DNA of 64,000 bases from Linepithema humile (GCF_040581485.1 NC_090135.1:12145001-12209000), one strand, 5' to 3'; positions 34,394 through 49,370 are shown, numbered from the stretch's first letter. Notes: generated by a model from the sequence alone, not told the origin. Numbers and translations: made by a program.

Positions 34394-37300
34394 ATTTCTC
34401 CTCCCGCATCTATCTCGCGAGCAGTGTCTTGCTAAAGCGAATTTATACACCGCCACGGTGCGTTCCCACGCCTTAGAGCATGCGAGAGAGCCCTGCTCTT
34501 CGAGCTATGCTCTCCAAACGATACCGCGCAGCACCGTCGCGCAAGAAAACCCTGGAAAATCTAGGTCGCCCCCTACGACGTTTATTGTGCGCGTTTATAG
34601 GGTAATGGCAAGTAATGCAAGAACAGCAACGTGTATATCTGAAAGAAACGGCGATGTTTGCGAAGATCAGACAATGTATATTTCGAGAAAATCTCGTACA
34701 TTAGAACATAGTTAAGATTGCAGTGATTAAATTTACAAATATATCAAGTCCTAATGACGCAAACTGAAAGATAAAGAGAATCATAATTCTATAATTTAAC
34801 AAATTTTTGAAGTTTTAATAATTGATAAAAATTAAGAATTAAAAGTGTGATTTCTTTCAACAATTAAAATTGCACACGTATAAAGACCGCGAAGAAACCT
34901 TGGAGAATTGAAGAATGTTGTCTTGAACTGAGAACTGCAAAATCTGGAGCCCGAGAAATGTAGGTTCCAATAACGACGAGGGGGCCACAATGCGATTGTT
35001 CCCTGCAGCGAATTTTTTTTCCCCGACTGCGTCTTGTGCAACGCGATCTAGTTTCGATTTCTCGCGAGATCGGTATATACGGTAGGAAACGATCGGCGCG
35101 GGCATCGCGTTTGAGCAACTCGTCGCCCGGAGGAAATCGGATCGTGAAGTTCGACGATCTCGCAACGATTCCGAAGAAAAAGACGGAAAGGGGGCCGGGA
35201 AGGGAGAGAGAACGCGGTCCGTATGCTCGATCGAGCCCTCGCGATCCACGCGCGGAAGATCGATCAAGTGGGCTAATGAGGCCCAGTCGATTACGACGAT
35301 TTCGCCGATTCTGCGAATTCACGATCGTTGGCAACACCCAGACAACAGCCGCTTTCCTTCCTCGATCGCCGATCGATTATTTCTCTCCAATTTCTTTTTA
35401 TTTGCTTCCTTTTCTTATCAGATAGTTGGGCAATTCTTTGTGCTTTCGCGTTGCTGCGCGAACGTGACTTTTATCTTGTTCGAAATTTATTCGGCATCTA
35501 AATCTAAACATCTATTCAAACGCTAACCTGAACATTGATATTTCAGATATTCAAATGTGAAATTATTCGGCTCATATACAACATTTATTTGAAAAGTCTA
35601 TAGAATAATATCGATTGTGAGTCAAATTCAGAAGTATTTAAACTTGTACAAATATGAAAGATATATGAACTTTATTTAGATGTCCAAAATTGCTTTCAAG
35701 TATTATTCAAACTTTTATCGACCGTAAGTCTTAGGGAAAAATTATTTTTGAAACAAATTTTGGATGAAGTAAGTCACAGTCGCGAGGCTGTTTGCGTGTA
35801 ACAAAGAATCCTGTTGCTTCCTGGTAAAAGAGGCCAAGGATCTTCTCGTGCTGGGAACCCGAGATCATCGGGCACTCGGGTTCAATCGATCGAAATTCGG
35901 GTGCGGAAGAAAAGGAAAAAGCAGACGCAAGTCAATCTCCGCGTGAACGGAGCGAGAAAAAACACGGACGTACTTCGCTCCTTCCCGCGTCTCTCTGTCC
36001 TCCTCTTCCCGGTCATCTTTTCATCTTCATCGTGCCGCGGTTCCTCGCGCTGTAGTAAGAATTGGTAAAATTTTACGAGCACCTTTATACGCCATAATAA
36101 CACGTCTGCGGCCGGATTTTATCGCTTCATTTGGCCAATATAATTTCCCAACCGACGTCACGTGTCTTCCTCTCGCCGCTTTCCGTGTGATTCATTTCGC
36201 GTGATTCTGTAATCGCCGCATTTTGCGACCCCTTACAACTTCTTCTCTTAAAATTTTGGAAAGACTTTAGAAAAGCACGTGACAAAGTTTTTCAGTATAT
36301 TATTGATACTCTCAGAATTCGGATTTATTAACTTGTAGCGTTATCAAAAATTTTTATTTTATAAAATGCATATGTAATGCGAAGCCGAAAACATTTTTTA
36401 ACATTTTCTTCGTATGGATGTTGGTTTGAAAAATGTACGACGAAAAACGCGAAAAAGGTGCATTATCCTTGTTGCGAAATTTGTAACGGGAGATCGTAAA
36501 TGCGGCGTTTATGTCGTCAGAGCAAAACGCGAGCGAGTATCGGTGAACTGATTGCAAAACCGTGAAGATGGGGGCGCGGAGCGCAGCGGGATGGCGAAGA
36601 ATGAAAATGCGAGGAAGTTGGGGATACTACGATCGTGAAATGATATTGGACAAATGAAGCAATAAAGTCCTTAGCGAACAAGCCAGCGAGCTCACTCGTT
36701 CGCTCGTTCACTCGCCAGCCGCAAAAGTAGCCGAGAAACCGGTGATGCTGTCCGAGAATTATGATGTAACGGTGTGTTCGCGAGAAACAAACAGGTTCAG
36801 TAGGGAAGACACGAAACAGGTATTAATAGAGTATTTGCTCTGGCCGCGGAGCGAATAGACGGCGAATAAATTGGAGCGCGTTGCGTAACAAGATTGCATT
36901 CGATGAGGAGAGAAAAAGGAAGTTATCGGGTCGTTATGTGTAAAATGTCAGATTCCAGAGAGATTTCAGGTTTATAGAACGCTCTAATAAAATGATGCAA
37001 AAACGTCTTCAAAATAATAATCAAATATCATCTATCATGTTGAAGTGTCATAAAGCGCGCAAGTGAGGCAAACATATAACAGTATTTTCAATTAATTTCC
37101 AGCGAATTTTAATGGAATTTTAATTTGAGGCTTAATTACACTCACACAATATGTACGTACAAAGATATTAATGTAAAATGTAAAAATTAGTGCAGTTAAT
37201 GACGGGCTTTCCCCATATTTGTTTTTTAGATTTAAAGTATTCATTTTTTCAGAATTTTATTTACAAAAAAATATATAAGTATTTTATTTTGTACGTAGAT

Positions 37301-37736
37301 TTATATTTTGAAATAAATCAAGCCTGCGAAACCTTATAAAGTGTTGAATTTTGCATACTCTGACGAATTGAGATAAATGGTGTCCAGACCGCAGGAGATT
37401 TTGACCGTAACATGTCCGTAACATGTGCGAAAATATTTTGAGAATCTTTTATGACTAGTTTTACTGCCTTGTTGGTAAGATGGCCTTTTAAACTGGCGAC
37501 AGCTTTCTCTGCCGCCGCTCGTCGTGCAATTAAAGGATCCGATTCAATTAAAAAAATTATGAAACTGGCCTCGAAATTAAGGGGCAAGACCGCTTAACCC
37601 ACTTACCGTAAACAATTAGATGCGAGAGAGCTGAGAAGTGGTGACGCTATAAAAGTTAAGTGTATTGCAACGGAATATCAATCTGTCAAATCTGCCGCAG
37701 AAACAACTGGTCAGTCTGCGAAATCGTGAAAAGCTT

Positions 37737-37912
37737 TAATGTTCTTCGCCGAAATTCGTTAAATTTCTTTGATGCCTCGAGTTTTACTGCACGAATACGA
37801 GAGACACGCAGAAAGTTAATTAATATACTTTTTATTTTACTTGCGTTTTTATAGTATGAGTTTTGTTTGCAAATAATTTTAATACTGCGCGAATATTATT
37901 ATGCCGAAAAAA
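37737..37912 (+). repeat. Dispersed direct repeat, copy 1
   Basis: About 175 bases matching 39231-39410 in the same orientation. Shared words include GATGCCTCGA, TTTTACTGCACGAATACGAG, AGTTAATTAATATACTTTTT and TTTTACTTGCGTTTT. No coding potential is seen. Confidence 0.75.
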
Positions 37913-39230
37913 TTCATAGTAAAATTTATCAGCAATTTATAAAAATTATAATTAATACTAGTATAGTTAATATTTATTTATAGTAGTTAACACTACATAG
38001 CATTCTTGACACAGTGCCCGTATATCGCGTTATTATGGTCAAAGTGATCTGCATAATGCCGCTGTGCTGCACAGTGGCAGTGAAACGCAACATTATTGAC
38101 CATTAAGGGGAAATAATAACGTCAAATTGATTGCTCGCGATCGTGTCGTGTCCGTTGCGTTTAATGCATGGCGCGCTTAATCGACAGCTTTACGAGTGTC
38201 ACTTTAAAATTCATAGTTTAGCTTATCTAACAGTAAAACTGGAATTCGTCCAATTACCCATACAGATGTGTGCCTGTCCTAATAATCATCAGTGTGACCG
38301 GTGCATTTCATTATGACACGGAAAATTACGTCATTGCAGTAACCAAAACTACTTACATGCGGCTAATAGCTCGCACGCTGTAAATATTTTTTCCAAAGTA
38401 AATAAATAACGGTCGACATGTGTATTCAACGTAAAATAAATACGATAATATTGGTAGGACATCACACACATACAATGTATGATTATTCGAAATGAGCAAT
38501 ATAGACACGCATTCCAATTACTCACTATTTTTCTAAAGCATTAATTATCTAAGATTATAAAAAAATTATACTCAACTTAGCAAATCTAATATCGTGCTGT
38601 GTTTGATACTTTAAGGCAATCTACAAAAAGAGCTTAGCAATTTACGATATCTTAATTATGATACATTAATACAGCAATTCTTTGTGTTGTGTACAAATCG
38701 AAAAAATTTCACCGGCGAAGGAGAGTTTTTCCTACTCTTTCTCGTGGTGCGGAGAAAGAGTGGGAAAAAAATTCGGGAGCAGCGTGAGGCATAAATCGGA
38801 AAGTGGGAGACGACGCGGCAGACAGCGTGTGAGAGGAAGGCGAATAAATAATGGGAAGGTGCGCGATAAATAAGTGCGATGAGGCGACGCGATGAGAGAA
38901 GATGGTGTTGAGGCGTCTCCCCGTATCGAGGGAAGCGGATGCTCGGCCCAATTCCCGCTGCACGCGCGCGTAAACGCGTTGAAACACTTTACGATCGCCA
39001 CGCTACACTTACGAAATCGGTAGCATTGTTGAGTCCGCGAGAGACAGAGGGGAAAATAAATGGAGATCGCTCTGATACGATAGGCACGCGGGATACGACC
39101 GTGACGGAGAGACGCCGACTGCTCTCTGATAAATCTTTTCTTTTTTACAATTCTTTCCATTATGCTCGCGTTTTTAAAAATCGATATCTTTGATAATCAA
39201 TCATTTAATAGTATAATACGCAATTACAAT

Positions 39231-39410
39231 TTTATGTTCTTTGCCGAAAATGTAAATCATTAAATTTCTTCGATGCCTCGAATTTTACTGCACGAATACG
39301 AGAGCACGCAAAAAGTTAATTAATATACTTTTTGTTTTACTTGCGTTTTCATCGTATGAATTTTATTTGCAACTAATTTTAATACAACGCGAATACTGTT
39401 GTGTCGAAAA
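39231..39410 (+). repeat. Dispersed direct repeat, copy 2
   Basis: Second copy of the 37737-37912 sequence, 1.5 kb downstream, similar but with scattered substitutions and small indels. The edges are blurred, and no terminal repeats were seen. Confidence 0.75.
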
Positions 39411-42400
39411 GGAGGAGGAGAATTTTTCCGAAATGCTTTTTTTTTATATATGATATTTTGATGAAACTTTTGGAAAATTTAAAACATTTCTTGTAATAAT
39501 TTAGTGTATATCTTTCCAAATATTTTAGACATTTTGTACAGAATTTTTTGTATCAATAGATTCCTGTAATATAACTCTGATAAATCACGATAGCTATATA
39601 CATATACATATAACTGTTAAGGAGAAACTTTATTTAAAGTGGATAAGGCACTTTTTGAAAAATAGCATACGTCTTTACTTTAATATTATAATGTAATTAC
39701 AATTATTAATGGTTCTTGAACGTATCAAATTTGCAAAAGTAGATTTATTGTCTTCTTTAAAATTTTAATTCAGCTTAATTCAGTTGATAGATTTTTTTAT
39801 TTTATCTTGATTTTTTTATTGTATGAATAAAAGACTCGTTATGTTTTCCTCGTTAGATATGGAAGTCGGCTACTGTGAAAATAGCCGGCAAAACGATAAC
39901 GCAATTGCGCCGATTTACAAACAAAGCCGCACGCATCTTTTTACAGGATCGTTTCAAAGGCGCGGCTGTCACGAGTAGACGATATAGACGCTTCTATATT
40001 AGTTCGTACTCGCGCACGCTATCGCGAAATTCATCAAAACTGGAAAACGCATTTGCATTGCGTTGCAGGCGTGCGCGCGAGCGCATCGCGGTTTGCATTA
40101 AATTCCGTTAGAAAACGATTCATGCCGCGGCCCTCGATTTCGAGATGAGGCGCTCCGGGAGGATGCAGCTGAGATATTGCGAATTTTCTCGCGTATTGCC
40201 GCTTTATGCAACGCGTCACATTGGCGGGCGGTCTCTCTATCTCTCCTTTAGATGCAGCCAGATAGATGGCTTGCAGTTACACACCTTTTAGAATTTTACG
40301 CTATTTGGGACAGCATGCATTCTCTCTGTCTCTTTCTCTTTCCGGTGCAATTTAATCCGCGTATATATCCGCCAACGTTGCATATCGTCGCGTTGCATTT
40401 TTTCATGGTTCTGGTTTTCTGTGTATGAATTAGAATCTAGTGGATCGTTATCAAGTATACTGGTAAAAATAATAAGATAAGTCATGTAGAAATTTTAGTA
40501 GAAATAAAGTCTCGAAGTAGACAAAGATAACAAATGTAAATTTGAAGTGAAAACACAGATAAAGGCAAAGGTACAAGAAAATAGTGGAAACAATATAAAT
40601 AAGAAATAAATGCAGGATGCAGTGAACGAAAATATAAGTGATACATATATTCGTTAATTGAATTTTATTTAGGAAGCAATTATAGATATGCAAATCAAAT
40701 ATTGTATTTCTTTTGCAAGAAATTATTTCATTATTATTCTCTTTTCTAAATATGTATATCTCATATTTCGCAAATACTATAACTTTGACTATTTGCAAGT
40801 AATTTTTAAATAAAATAAAACTTATATTAATTTACTAGTTTTATTAAATTTCTTATATATATTTGATTTCGTCTCGCAACAGATAATACGAGCGTCATTT
40901 CGCCTGTGAAAGATCGGTTTGCATCGAGGCACGTGCGCGGCGGACGATCCTTGTCGCGTTTAGAATGCATTTCATTCGTTACTAAGCGATTTTCATATCT
41001 GTATGGGAAAATGCGAGTAAGCTGGTTTTCCGAGTTTCTCTCTTTCTTTTTCTTTTCTTCACTTTGCATTCGTTTAACTTTTGCGGCTGAAATCATACAC
41101 ACTTGCGTATTCTATGGGGGCTGTTTCTATGGTTTGAAGAGACCATTTTGTGTAATAAATGTGCAAGTTGTCATATATTGACGTTTTAAGTCTACAAACT
41201 TTTAGTTCGTAGATTTAAAACAAAAATAGGTGCTTATCTGGAGAGCAAAATTATACGTTTATTTAGAAAAATATATATAAGAAACAGATAAAATTTATAA
41301 AAGTAGAAGGGGAGTAATTGCTACAATCTCTCGGCTGCTTTTTATTTTTTAAGGATTGCAATTATTCAGAATTTCGCAAATCATTTTAAATCAATACATT
41401 TTTAGCGGGTTACAAAATATCTGAGAGGAGTTTGCCTCCAATTTTTTAAGTTTTTGACATCCGAGTTTCTCGCTCGCAAAGCTCACGCGCATCTGTGTCG
41501 AGTATCTGGCGAGCATTCTAAGTGCTGGTTAAGTAATTTAAGTAAGGATACAAATACTCGACGCACTCGAGGTAAACTATGCTGAGGAGAATCATAAACG
41601 CGCGCGGATCGAGTGGACTTCTCGCTTCGCCGAGCAATGTCTGGGTATGCTCGGTAAATTGTTGTATTTATGTGCTGTTCGGCGAGTGTGGATAAGAGTA
41701 GGAGTACCTTTTTAAACGGTCACCTATTTTTAAACGAACACGCCGCCTAACGAAAGCCTAAAACGTGTGCTTCGAAAAGCATCACTTGATCCTTGGATCC
41801 TTTAATTTAAGCGAGAAATTTCTTATTTTCAAATATTAAGGATTATCCGAACACTTAGAATTTTTCAGTTAAATGTTAATGTCATTATACTTTAAATTCA
41901 TGATTGAATATTTTATTAAGATATTTTAGAATTGCTTCAAAATAATTTACTGAGATAATAAAAAATTGTATCAAACTCTAGTAATAAATTTGAATTTTTA
42001 AAGATATTACTTCTCAGAATTTAGGAATCGTTTTGCGTTACGGAATAATTATAATTAAGACAAATAGTATTCCGAAGTAATTTGCTCCGAGGACATTAGC
42101 TCTAGACTTGAGTAGCGTAATAATTTTCGGGATTCAGGTTGCTCGCTGCGAAGCTGGGAAATGCCCGCGGCTTACTAATTACTAATTTACAATTAGGCCC
42201 ACGTATAAAACGCGCGAACCGAGCCAAGGCGTTTATCTAGGCCAGTTCTGAGCCTGAAATTGTCGCGTTCCAACCTAATCACCGACCGTTTGTGTTGGAA
42301 AGTGGACGAACCGTGCCACAGCCTCCGTACACGCCTTCGACAATTCAAGCACGTAATCCAGAATACGAGTTCCTCTCTATTCCACCGTTTTTTAACAATT

Positions 42401-45400
42401 ACCCTAATCAAAACCACCCTCAAACAAAGTATTTATTTACTGCGCAAATTGCAAAGTACAGGTGCATACGTGATTGAAAAAAATCTGTAAAAGATTTAAT
42501 AATTAGAAAATTTATAGTAACACTTTATAAAGCTTTATAATATATAATATTTGATAAAAAATAAATTTTTGAAATCCGATATTCTATGCGCAATAATATT
42601 TTAGCAATTATTTTAGCAATTATTTGAATATTTATACTCGATGTTTTTGTGGGACTTGCTCAAAAATAGAGATATCGTATTTATATGCACGGTGTATTTA
42701 CGCTCGTGTGTACACATGCGTACGTAGTATATGGTGTGACTCCGTCCAGTCATCGGAATCCGACCGCGCCGACAGCACGACTCGGTATCGTAATTAGTCC
42801 TCGTTACGAATTTTATTTCCTCGTTTGTTTCTCTCGATTAACGATCTCTCCTTCGAGAGGCGAGCAACGCTCCGCTCCGGCAACGCCAAAATCAGAGAAA
42901 GCGGAGCGTTATTATATCCGATGCTTTAATTGAATGCGTCGGAATTTCGGGAAATCGCTGCCGACTCGTAGACTCACTTTCTTCACCGTTTATTCCTCGA
43001 GACGTTCGCACGAAAATAATTTCTAAAATATCGTGTTGCTTAATTAATATCAACGAAATAGTTAGCACATTTGTGATCATAGTGAATTAGTCACATGATT
43101 TAATTTTTTATTTTTTTTCTATTACATTTATTTTGCGTATTCTTTTAAAGTGTTTCAATGTAATTTAAAGTTTTAAAAATTTCCTATTGTGAAAGTGTGA
43201 GAGATTGAATGACGAGCTTCTCAAAAAGATGCATCGATATTTGAATCATACGAAAACAGTGAGGACACAGAGAGATGCAAGGACTACGCAGGGTGCATTT
43301 AAAATCAGCTTGACATCCGCTTTATTCCTGTCTTTAGTAACGAAAGAATTTGTGTCTCCTGTCCGCATACGAAATTCCATGGTCGTCATTATGACCGGTC
43401 GTTCATTTCGGAATACAAAGGGCACCACGAATACAAAAACTGAAACATCGGATTCTGGAATTTTTAACTCACAATCAGTTTTTAAAGACGAAATTCTCTT
43501 CAATTTCAAAATTTCTCTTTTCCATGTCGAGCCTGTGGAATTTTCAAACATTACATTTTCTAGTAAAATTGTAGGAATGTTGTATCTTTGAATTCGAAAT
43601 TCATCAAAGTTTTATATTTATAAAAATATTACATTTTGCATACTTTGAGACTACTCTGAAATCCAAAATCTTTGAAATATTAATTCTTGTAAGCTTTTTC
43701 GGCTTACGTTTTAAGTTTTGAAGGTTTTAAATGAAGCTTCCGGATTATCGCTCGCGAGTCAAATTTTTCCCCTACTCTCCGTACTGAAGTAGTGCCATAT
43801 GGACGCGGCAGCGTGAACGGATAGAGATAACTTTTCTGCTCGATAAATATGGAAAAACTTGTTTTAAATCTTTGATTTATAAGTTTTTCTCTTGTATCTT
43901 TTCACAATCTGAATATATTCTGCACTCAATAATAAACTGAATATTTAAAATAGATTCCCTTTATCAAAAGATTCTGTTTCCGTATAAGTATATGTTAATT
44001 TTAAAAAATTCTGGAAATCTATGTAAATGCATTCCAATTATATGTAGATCAAAGGTTTAAAGCTTCAAAGTTTTATTATATTAGATCTTGTAAGTTTCGT
44101 TTTTTTAAAGTTTATATATCTTTGAGATTTTGAAGATCTTCAAATCTTTATGGTATAAGATCTTATATCTTTGAGATGTTTGAATTCCAGATTTTTAAAA
44201 CGTTTAGATCTCGTCGATTTTGAGTTTTCCGAATTTTGTGTGAATTAAATTAGACATATCTTTATTATAACTAGAGAGTAAGAACACGTCAATACATGAC
44301 GACTTTTGCAAAAAATAGAATATATAGCCATTCCACCGGAACCGATTCGGCAGCGATCGATTCGCTGTATGGATCGCCGAATCACCTGTTTGAATTGCGG
44401 GGATTCCGGTTTTCTATCTCCCCCGTCTTGATTTCGCAAGAAGGCAGCAAGAGTAGGAAACCGAAAAATTACTGACATAATTTCTTAGACTAAAAAAAGG
44501 GGAAATGTTGAGGGAAGGTGAGTGGGACGAACGGAATTGCAGGGTGAACGCCTTCGTGGTGCATTAAAGTCGTATTGAGGTCGTCCCAGTGTTAGCGACT
44601 ACTTATTCTTAATAACTAGTCTCGAATGGACTTTAAACTGTGTATAAATGTATGTGCGTGTATATGCATTATATTCGATCATGCAAATTCCTAAACATCG
44701 CCGGAACAAGTGTCACGGGTACGTGTATCTCTATAAAGTGACGTTGCCATTTGGCCTTGAGCACCCCTTTTCCCTTTTTTCTCCCTACGCCGTTTTTATT
44801 CTACTTCATAATAGAGTAATTCTAATTCTATGATTCAGTTTTTAATTTCCAATACCGTAATCTCTTTATTTTTCAACATGTTTTTTTCTCAGAGATATAC
44901 AAGTAGATAAAGGGAGATATTTGTAGACGCAAATTATTACTTTATTGTTGTATTTAAAATTTAAAAAAATTTTTGTTAATTATATCTTTATATATGAATA
45001 TATATTTGAATATATCGTAGGATACATATTCGATAAAAAACTATATCATATTAATCAAACAAATTTTTATTTTTTTAAATTTGCTTTTTAATGTTTAATT
45101 TTTATAATATTTTCTATAGGATCGTAGACAAACTTTTAATTTAACAATTTAATTTGTTAGAGTTTTTCAATAACAAACATTAAGATAAAGCAGACATTAA
45201 TCAGATAAAATTGCTGCCGCATTTTTCCAAATTTAGAATTTTTGTGTTTTTGTTAATTACACCGACAAATTTATGTTTCGGTACACACCGTATGTTTCTT
45301 CGTAGCACGGTCGGGCGAAAATTTCGTTTCGAACGAGTTTCCAGCCTGATATTTCTCGCGACCTGTTTCGGCACGAGAAAGATACTTTCCATGCTGCTGT

Positions 45401-45481
45401 GAGTACTAAATAGACGGCTGAGAAAAATGCCCCAGTGCATGCATACGCGACATGATAATATATAAGATGTCTCAAAATTTA

Positions 45482-45726
45482 TGCTCCGTCTAGACCGGAG
45501 GATGATACTACTTGTGGCTCATCCGAATGGATAGTTTGACTGGTTAAAATTGCACTCAAGTTGACTTCCAATCGTATCAACCGTATCAAATAATTTTTTT
45601 ATCTAATTAAAAAAAATTATTTGGGTTGATACGATTGAAAGCCCACTTTAGTATATAATTTTCATTCGTCAAACTATCCATTCGGATGAGCTACAAGTAG
45701 GATCATCCTCCAGTCTAAACTGGGCA
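45482..45726. mobile_element. Palindromic MITE, 245 bp, TTA target-site duplication
   Basis: The element is nearly a complete inverted repeat: the left end TGCTCCGTCTAGACCGGAGG matches the reverse complement of the right end, TGCCCAGTTTAGACTGGAGG. The arms share GGATGAT, CTACTTGT and a long block containing CATCCGAATGGATAGTTTGAC. The flanks are TTA at 45479-45481 and TTA at 45727-45729, a duplication size typical of PIF/Harbinger elements (family knowledge). No transposase is present. Confidence 0.75.
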
Positions 45727-45804
45727 TTAGTAATAATTTCATGTTTTAAATTTTCAACGATGGTTGCCGGTGATTACGTCCGTAAATCTTCGCTCGGAAA
45801 TTTT

Positions 45805-45866
45805 GTATGTGCGTGTGCGTGTGCGTGTGCGTGTGCGTGTGCGTGTGCGTGTGCGTGTGCGTGTGC

Positions 45867-45898
<32 letters not shown>

Positions 45899-45958
45899 GT
45901 GCGTGTGCGTGTATGTGTACGTGTGCGTGGCGTGTGCGCGCGCGCGCGCGTGTGTGTG
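45805..45958 (+). repeat. (GTGCGT)n minisatellite
   Basis: About 20 near-perfect units of GTGCGT, then GT/GC alternation. Every frame stays open (Cys-Val, Arg-Val, Cys-Ala), which explains the overlapping ORFs. Confidence 0.97.
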
Positions 45959-46518
45959 TCAAAGAATCTATTTTAATCTTGAAATATTTGAATTTTACAC
46001 GCTTAGATGCACTCGGATTTCTGAGACACGGCGTGGAATTTGCGACGTGTATTTATATAACGAGCGATGATAACATAGTTGCGCTAGCAATTAGCCATCG
46101 TGTCGTATTAGACTATTAAATGTAGATCGAGTCGTTTTTTTTTTCGTTTCGCTGTCTGCGTATCGTGATTGTGCAATGCAAATGTCTTCATCTACACCAC
46201 GATCGCGTAATCCGCGCGGCTGCGACACTTACGGTAAATATCAATTCTCACGTAATCCCATTTACGGAATTCATGAATAATGGAACTATTGCATTTTTTC
46301 CTTAAAAGCAATATTGTTTGCTCGATACATCATCGACTTAATTAATGACAATTTAATGTAGAAATGTTTAATATCAAATAGTACAGCTAAAATATTGTAG
46401 ATACATTAAATAATATTAAAATTTTCCAAGTAATAAGTATGCACATTAGACAAGTAGTTATTAGTCAGACAAATTTCATTATTCTTTTATTTTAGTGAAT
46501 AAAAGTATTGAGTTGTAT

Positions 46519-46560
<42 letters not shown>
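46519..46560 (+). repeat. CT then AT microsatellite
   Basis: Five CT units run into about sixteen TA units. Confidence 0.95.
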
Positions 46561-46565
<5 letters not shown>

Positions 46566-49367
46566 ATAAATACTATATAAAGCGTATTCACAATGCAAGA
46601 ACGATTTAAGTTGGTTACAAGAGCGATTGAGAATGTCGCATTCGGTGAATGTAATTCGTTCCTCTTTTTTTTTCTGTAACGGATACGTTCGCGAATTTAT
46701 TTTTAGCGACAAAAAGCAAAGCACGCTCAGAAGGATCGGTACCGCTAGGTGATTACTCAATCAGCGACATTGATCGTTACTCACGGGCTGTTCTGCCAGT
46801 AACTTCCTTCAAGGACGAGGGTAATGCGTGTGCAACGAAATAAATGAAAGAGTTCTCCCGGTACGGCCCGTCACGAGTGGTGCGCGCGGCAGCGATTCGT
46901 CCTTTTTTTGTTATCCCCGCGATGCACCGTCCGTAACGCCTTTTTTTCCCCGGAATCAATCCGATGACGCGGATATCCTGTACCTCAAGGTCCCTCGCGA
47001 AACTTTCTTACAAGCGCGCGAGCATTTTCGTATGTGAAAAAAGGACATTCAGAATGGAAACAAAAATAAAATTGAGTATGATGGCTAGTGGTTTCATTCG
47101 AAGGATACACTGTCAAGAGTCATTCTCGAGAGTCGTAAAGAAGCTGTAATATTGAGGAGTGCTCTTAGGCGATATTGAGCTACAATTATGTATTCATTTA
47201 TTTGACGCAGACAGATACGATAGCAAAATGCGCCTAATATTTATTTTATCTAATTATTTATTGGATACACATATATTTTCAGGGATAGAAAGTGTCAAAG
47301 TAAAAGTTAAGATATTAAAAGTTTATCGGTTATATTACGCTTATTAGAAGCTGAAAATTAAAAACAAATTAGATAAGTAAAGATGAAAGAGAATTAAAAG
47401 ATGGAATAGTCAAATTTGTCTGACTATAAATGATTTTTTATCTACTTTATTTTTACTAAATGTTACTATTGTATTTTATATATTTCAAATTTTATAACTA
47501 TGACTTTGTCTAAGTATGGAGCGTCTTAAAGAATCCAATAATTCACGGATCGGAACGATCTGACTCGAGTAATTGATAGATCGCGATCGAGACTCGAGTT
47601 GGCGTGCGGCAACGCTGGTTTCGATCGGCACGGCGATATCAGGATCGGGATTTGCTTAGTTTAAAATAGTTGCAACGTCCTTGGAAACTAATTACAGGCT
47701 ATGCTCGATTGCGAGATACGCCTTTCAATCGCTCTGCGAGATTCTTGCGCGCGCGGATACTTATCGAATTTCCTGGCCGGCTTTTTTTGAATTTGATTCG
47801 ATAACGAAACGATAACGTCCGTCCTGTCGTCGACGCGGCGAAGAGCCAATGTAAATCCAGTCGCAGATAAATTATCGCGGGTGACATTAATCACACGCTA
47901 TTATCATTAATATTACGGTATATTAATTACATTAGAACAGTTAACGCGAATGTATGTATATGATAGGATCGAGAAAAATGAGGGAAATGTTTTCATTTTC
48001 TTTTCATCACTTGTCATTGTTATTTGGTCAGTTATCATTGTTTCATTATTATTATGTTACTATTACAGATTTAATGGAATTTTTCAAATTTTTCTTCAGA
48101 GATTATTGCATAAATATTATATGATAAAATTTACTTTATACTTATATGTGTAATTTACGTAATTGTTATTACTCACAATTATTTATTGATATGTATTACT
48201 TTATTCAGTAGCATTTCTTTCAGTTTGCTCTGCTTTCATAACTCTGTCGATTTTTTCACCCTGTTCCGCCGCCCCGTCGCGATGCTGACGATCAAGAAAA
48301 TAAGGGTACGAACTAACGACGTGAAAGTCCGATGCGCGAGTCGAAGTAGGCCTCGGTAATTTTATGAGCTCGAGCTGACCCTTAATTCGAACAATGACCA
48401 AAAGGAGTATAACGATAATGTACAGTTAAGCGCCGGGGAACTCTGGGGCCCGTCGGCCCCGTCTTTTCGGGCTTGTCCGGCCTGCCCCGGCCACGCCATC
48501 GCATCCCAGAGATTACCCTTAATTCCTCGTTATAACAGTATTTGCGTACGAAATGCGATTGCGCTTCACGGTCTAACGAGAAGTCTAAGAAGGCAGTCGA
48601 CGATCTCTGAATAGAGATTTTTTTATTGATGGGTGTAATAATCATCAATTATTTATATACATTATTAATTATTCCCGAAACAATTGTTAAATACACGAAG
48701 TGACGTTCTTATGTGAAATTAATAACTTTTTAACAGCAAGAGAGTGCTGGAAGCACACATACTTTTCTGAAATATATATTGTTAGAAAACTTATATTAAT
48801 TCTGTTAATATAAAAATAATAATTTTTATTTTATCAAGAAAGCAGATTTATGCTAGAACTATTAAGTCGTTAGGAATTTAATGTGACTAATATATTAAAA
48901 TATTTAAGGAAAGATTACCTATTGCTAAAATTATCTTATATGTTTGTGATAAAATTTTTATTCGTTAATGGGTTAAGAATTTGTCCCAATTTTTGCACGT
49001 GGAGATACTTGGTCTCCTCACTCGTATTCGTTCATATATGTCGCATATATCGGTGAAAGGAGAAGAGGACGGACATGTTGAGAAGGGAGGGACCGGAGAA
49101 AAAAATAAACTGTTTTGCGCACGGCGCGCGCGATAAATATTCATGAGCGTTGTATTTTCTCCGGCAGGACGATAAATCGAGACCTCGAATCGCGAGATGA
49201 GTCAGTGTCTTCTCTTGCGGCGGAGGACGCGTCTCGCGGATACACTTCCTTCTTCGATATCCCTAAAATATTGGGCCCGTTCTTGAATATGCGCGCCGTG
49301 ATGTGATATATAGTGTCGGTAGACCTGACCGGTCACGTGAATAAATTACTCTCTTAACCGTCGCACG

Positions 49368-49370
<3 letters not shown>

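Noticed and set aside
34857..35425. Overlapping 129-157-codon ORFs on both strands
   Set aside because: A GC-rich island in which several frames are open at once, with no family match, splice sites or polyadenylation signal.
37318..37587. Minus-strand frame of 89 codons with an Ala/Lys-rich helix-like stretch
   Set aside because: It has no ATG at its start, a stop just upstream, and no splice acceptor I could justify. It might be a pseudogene scrap, but I cannot support it.
38682..39193. Multiple ORFs up to 142 codons on both strands
   Set aside because: Same compositional effect in a GC-rich island; Arg/Ser-rich translations without domain features.
45760..46119. Cys-Val, Arg-Val and His-Ala repeat ORFs
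   Set aside because: Produced by the GTGCGT array, in every frame.
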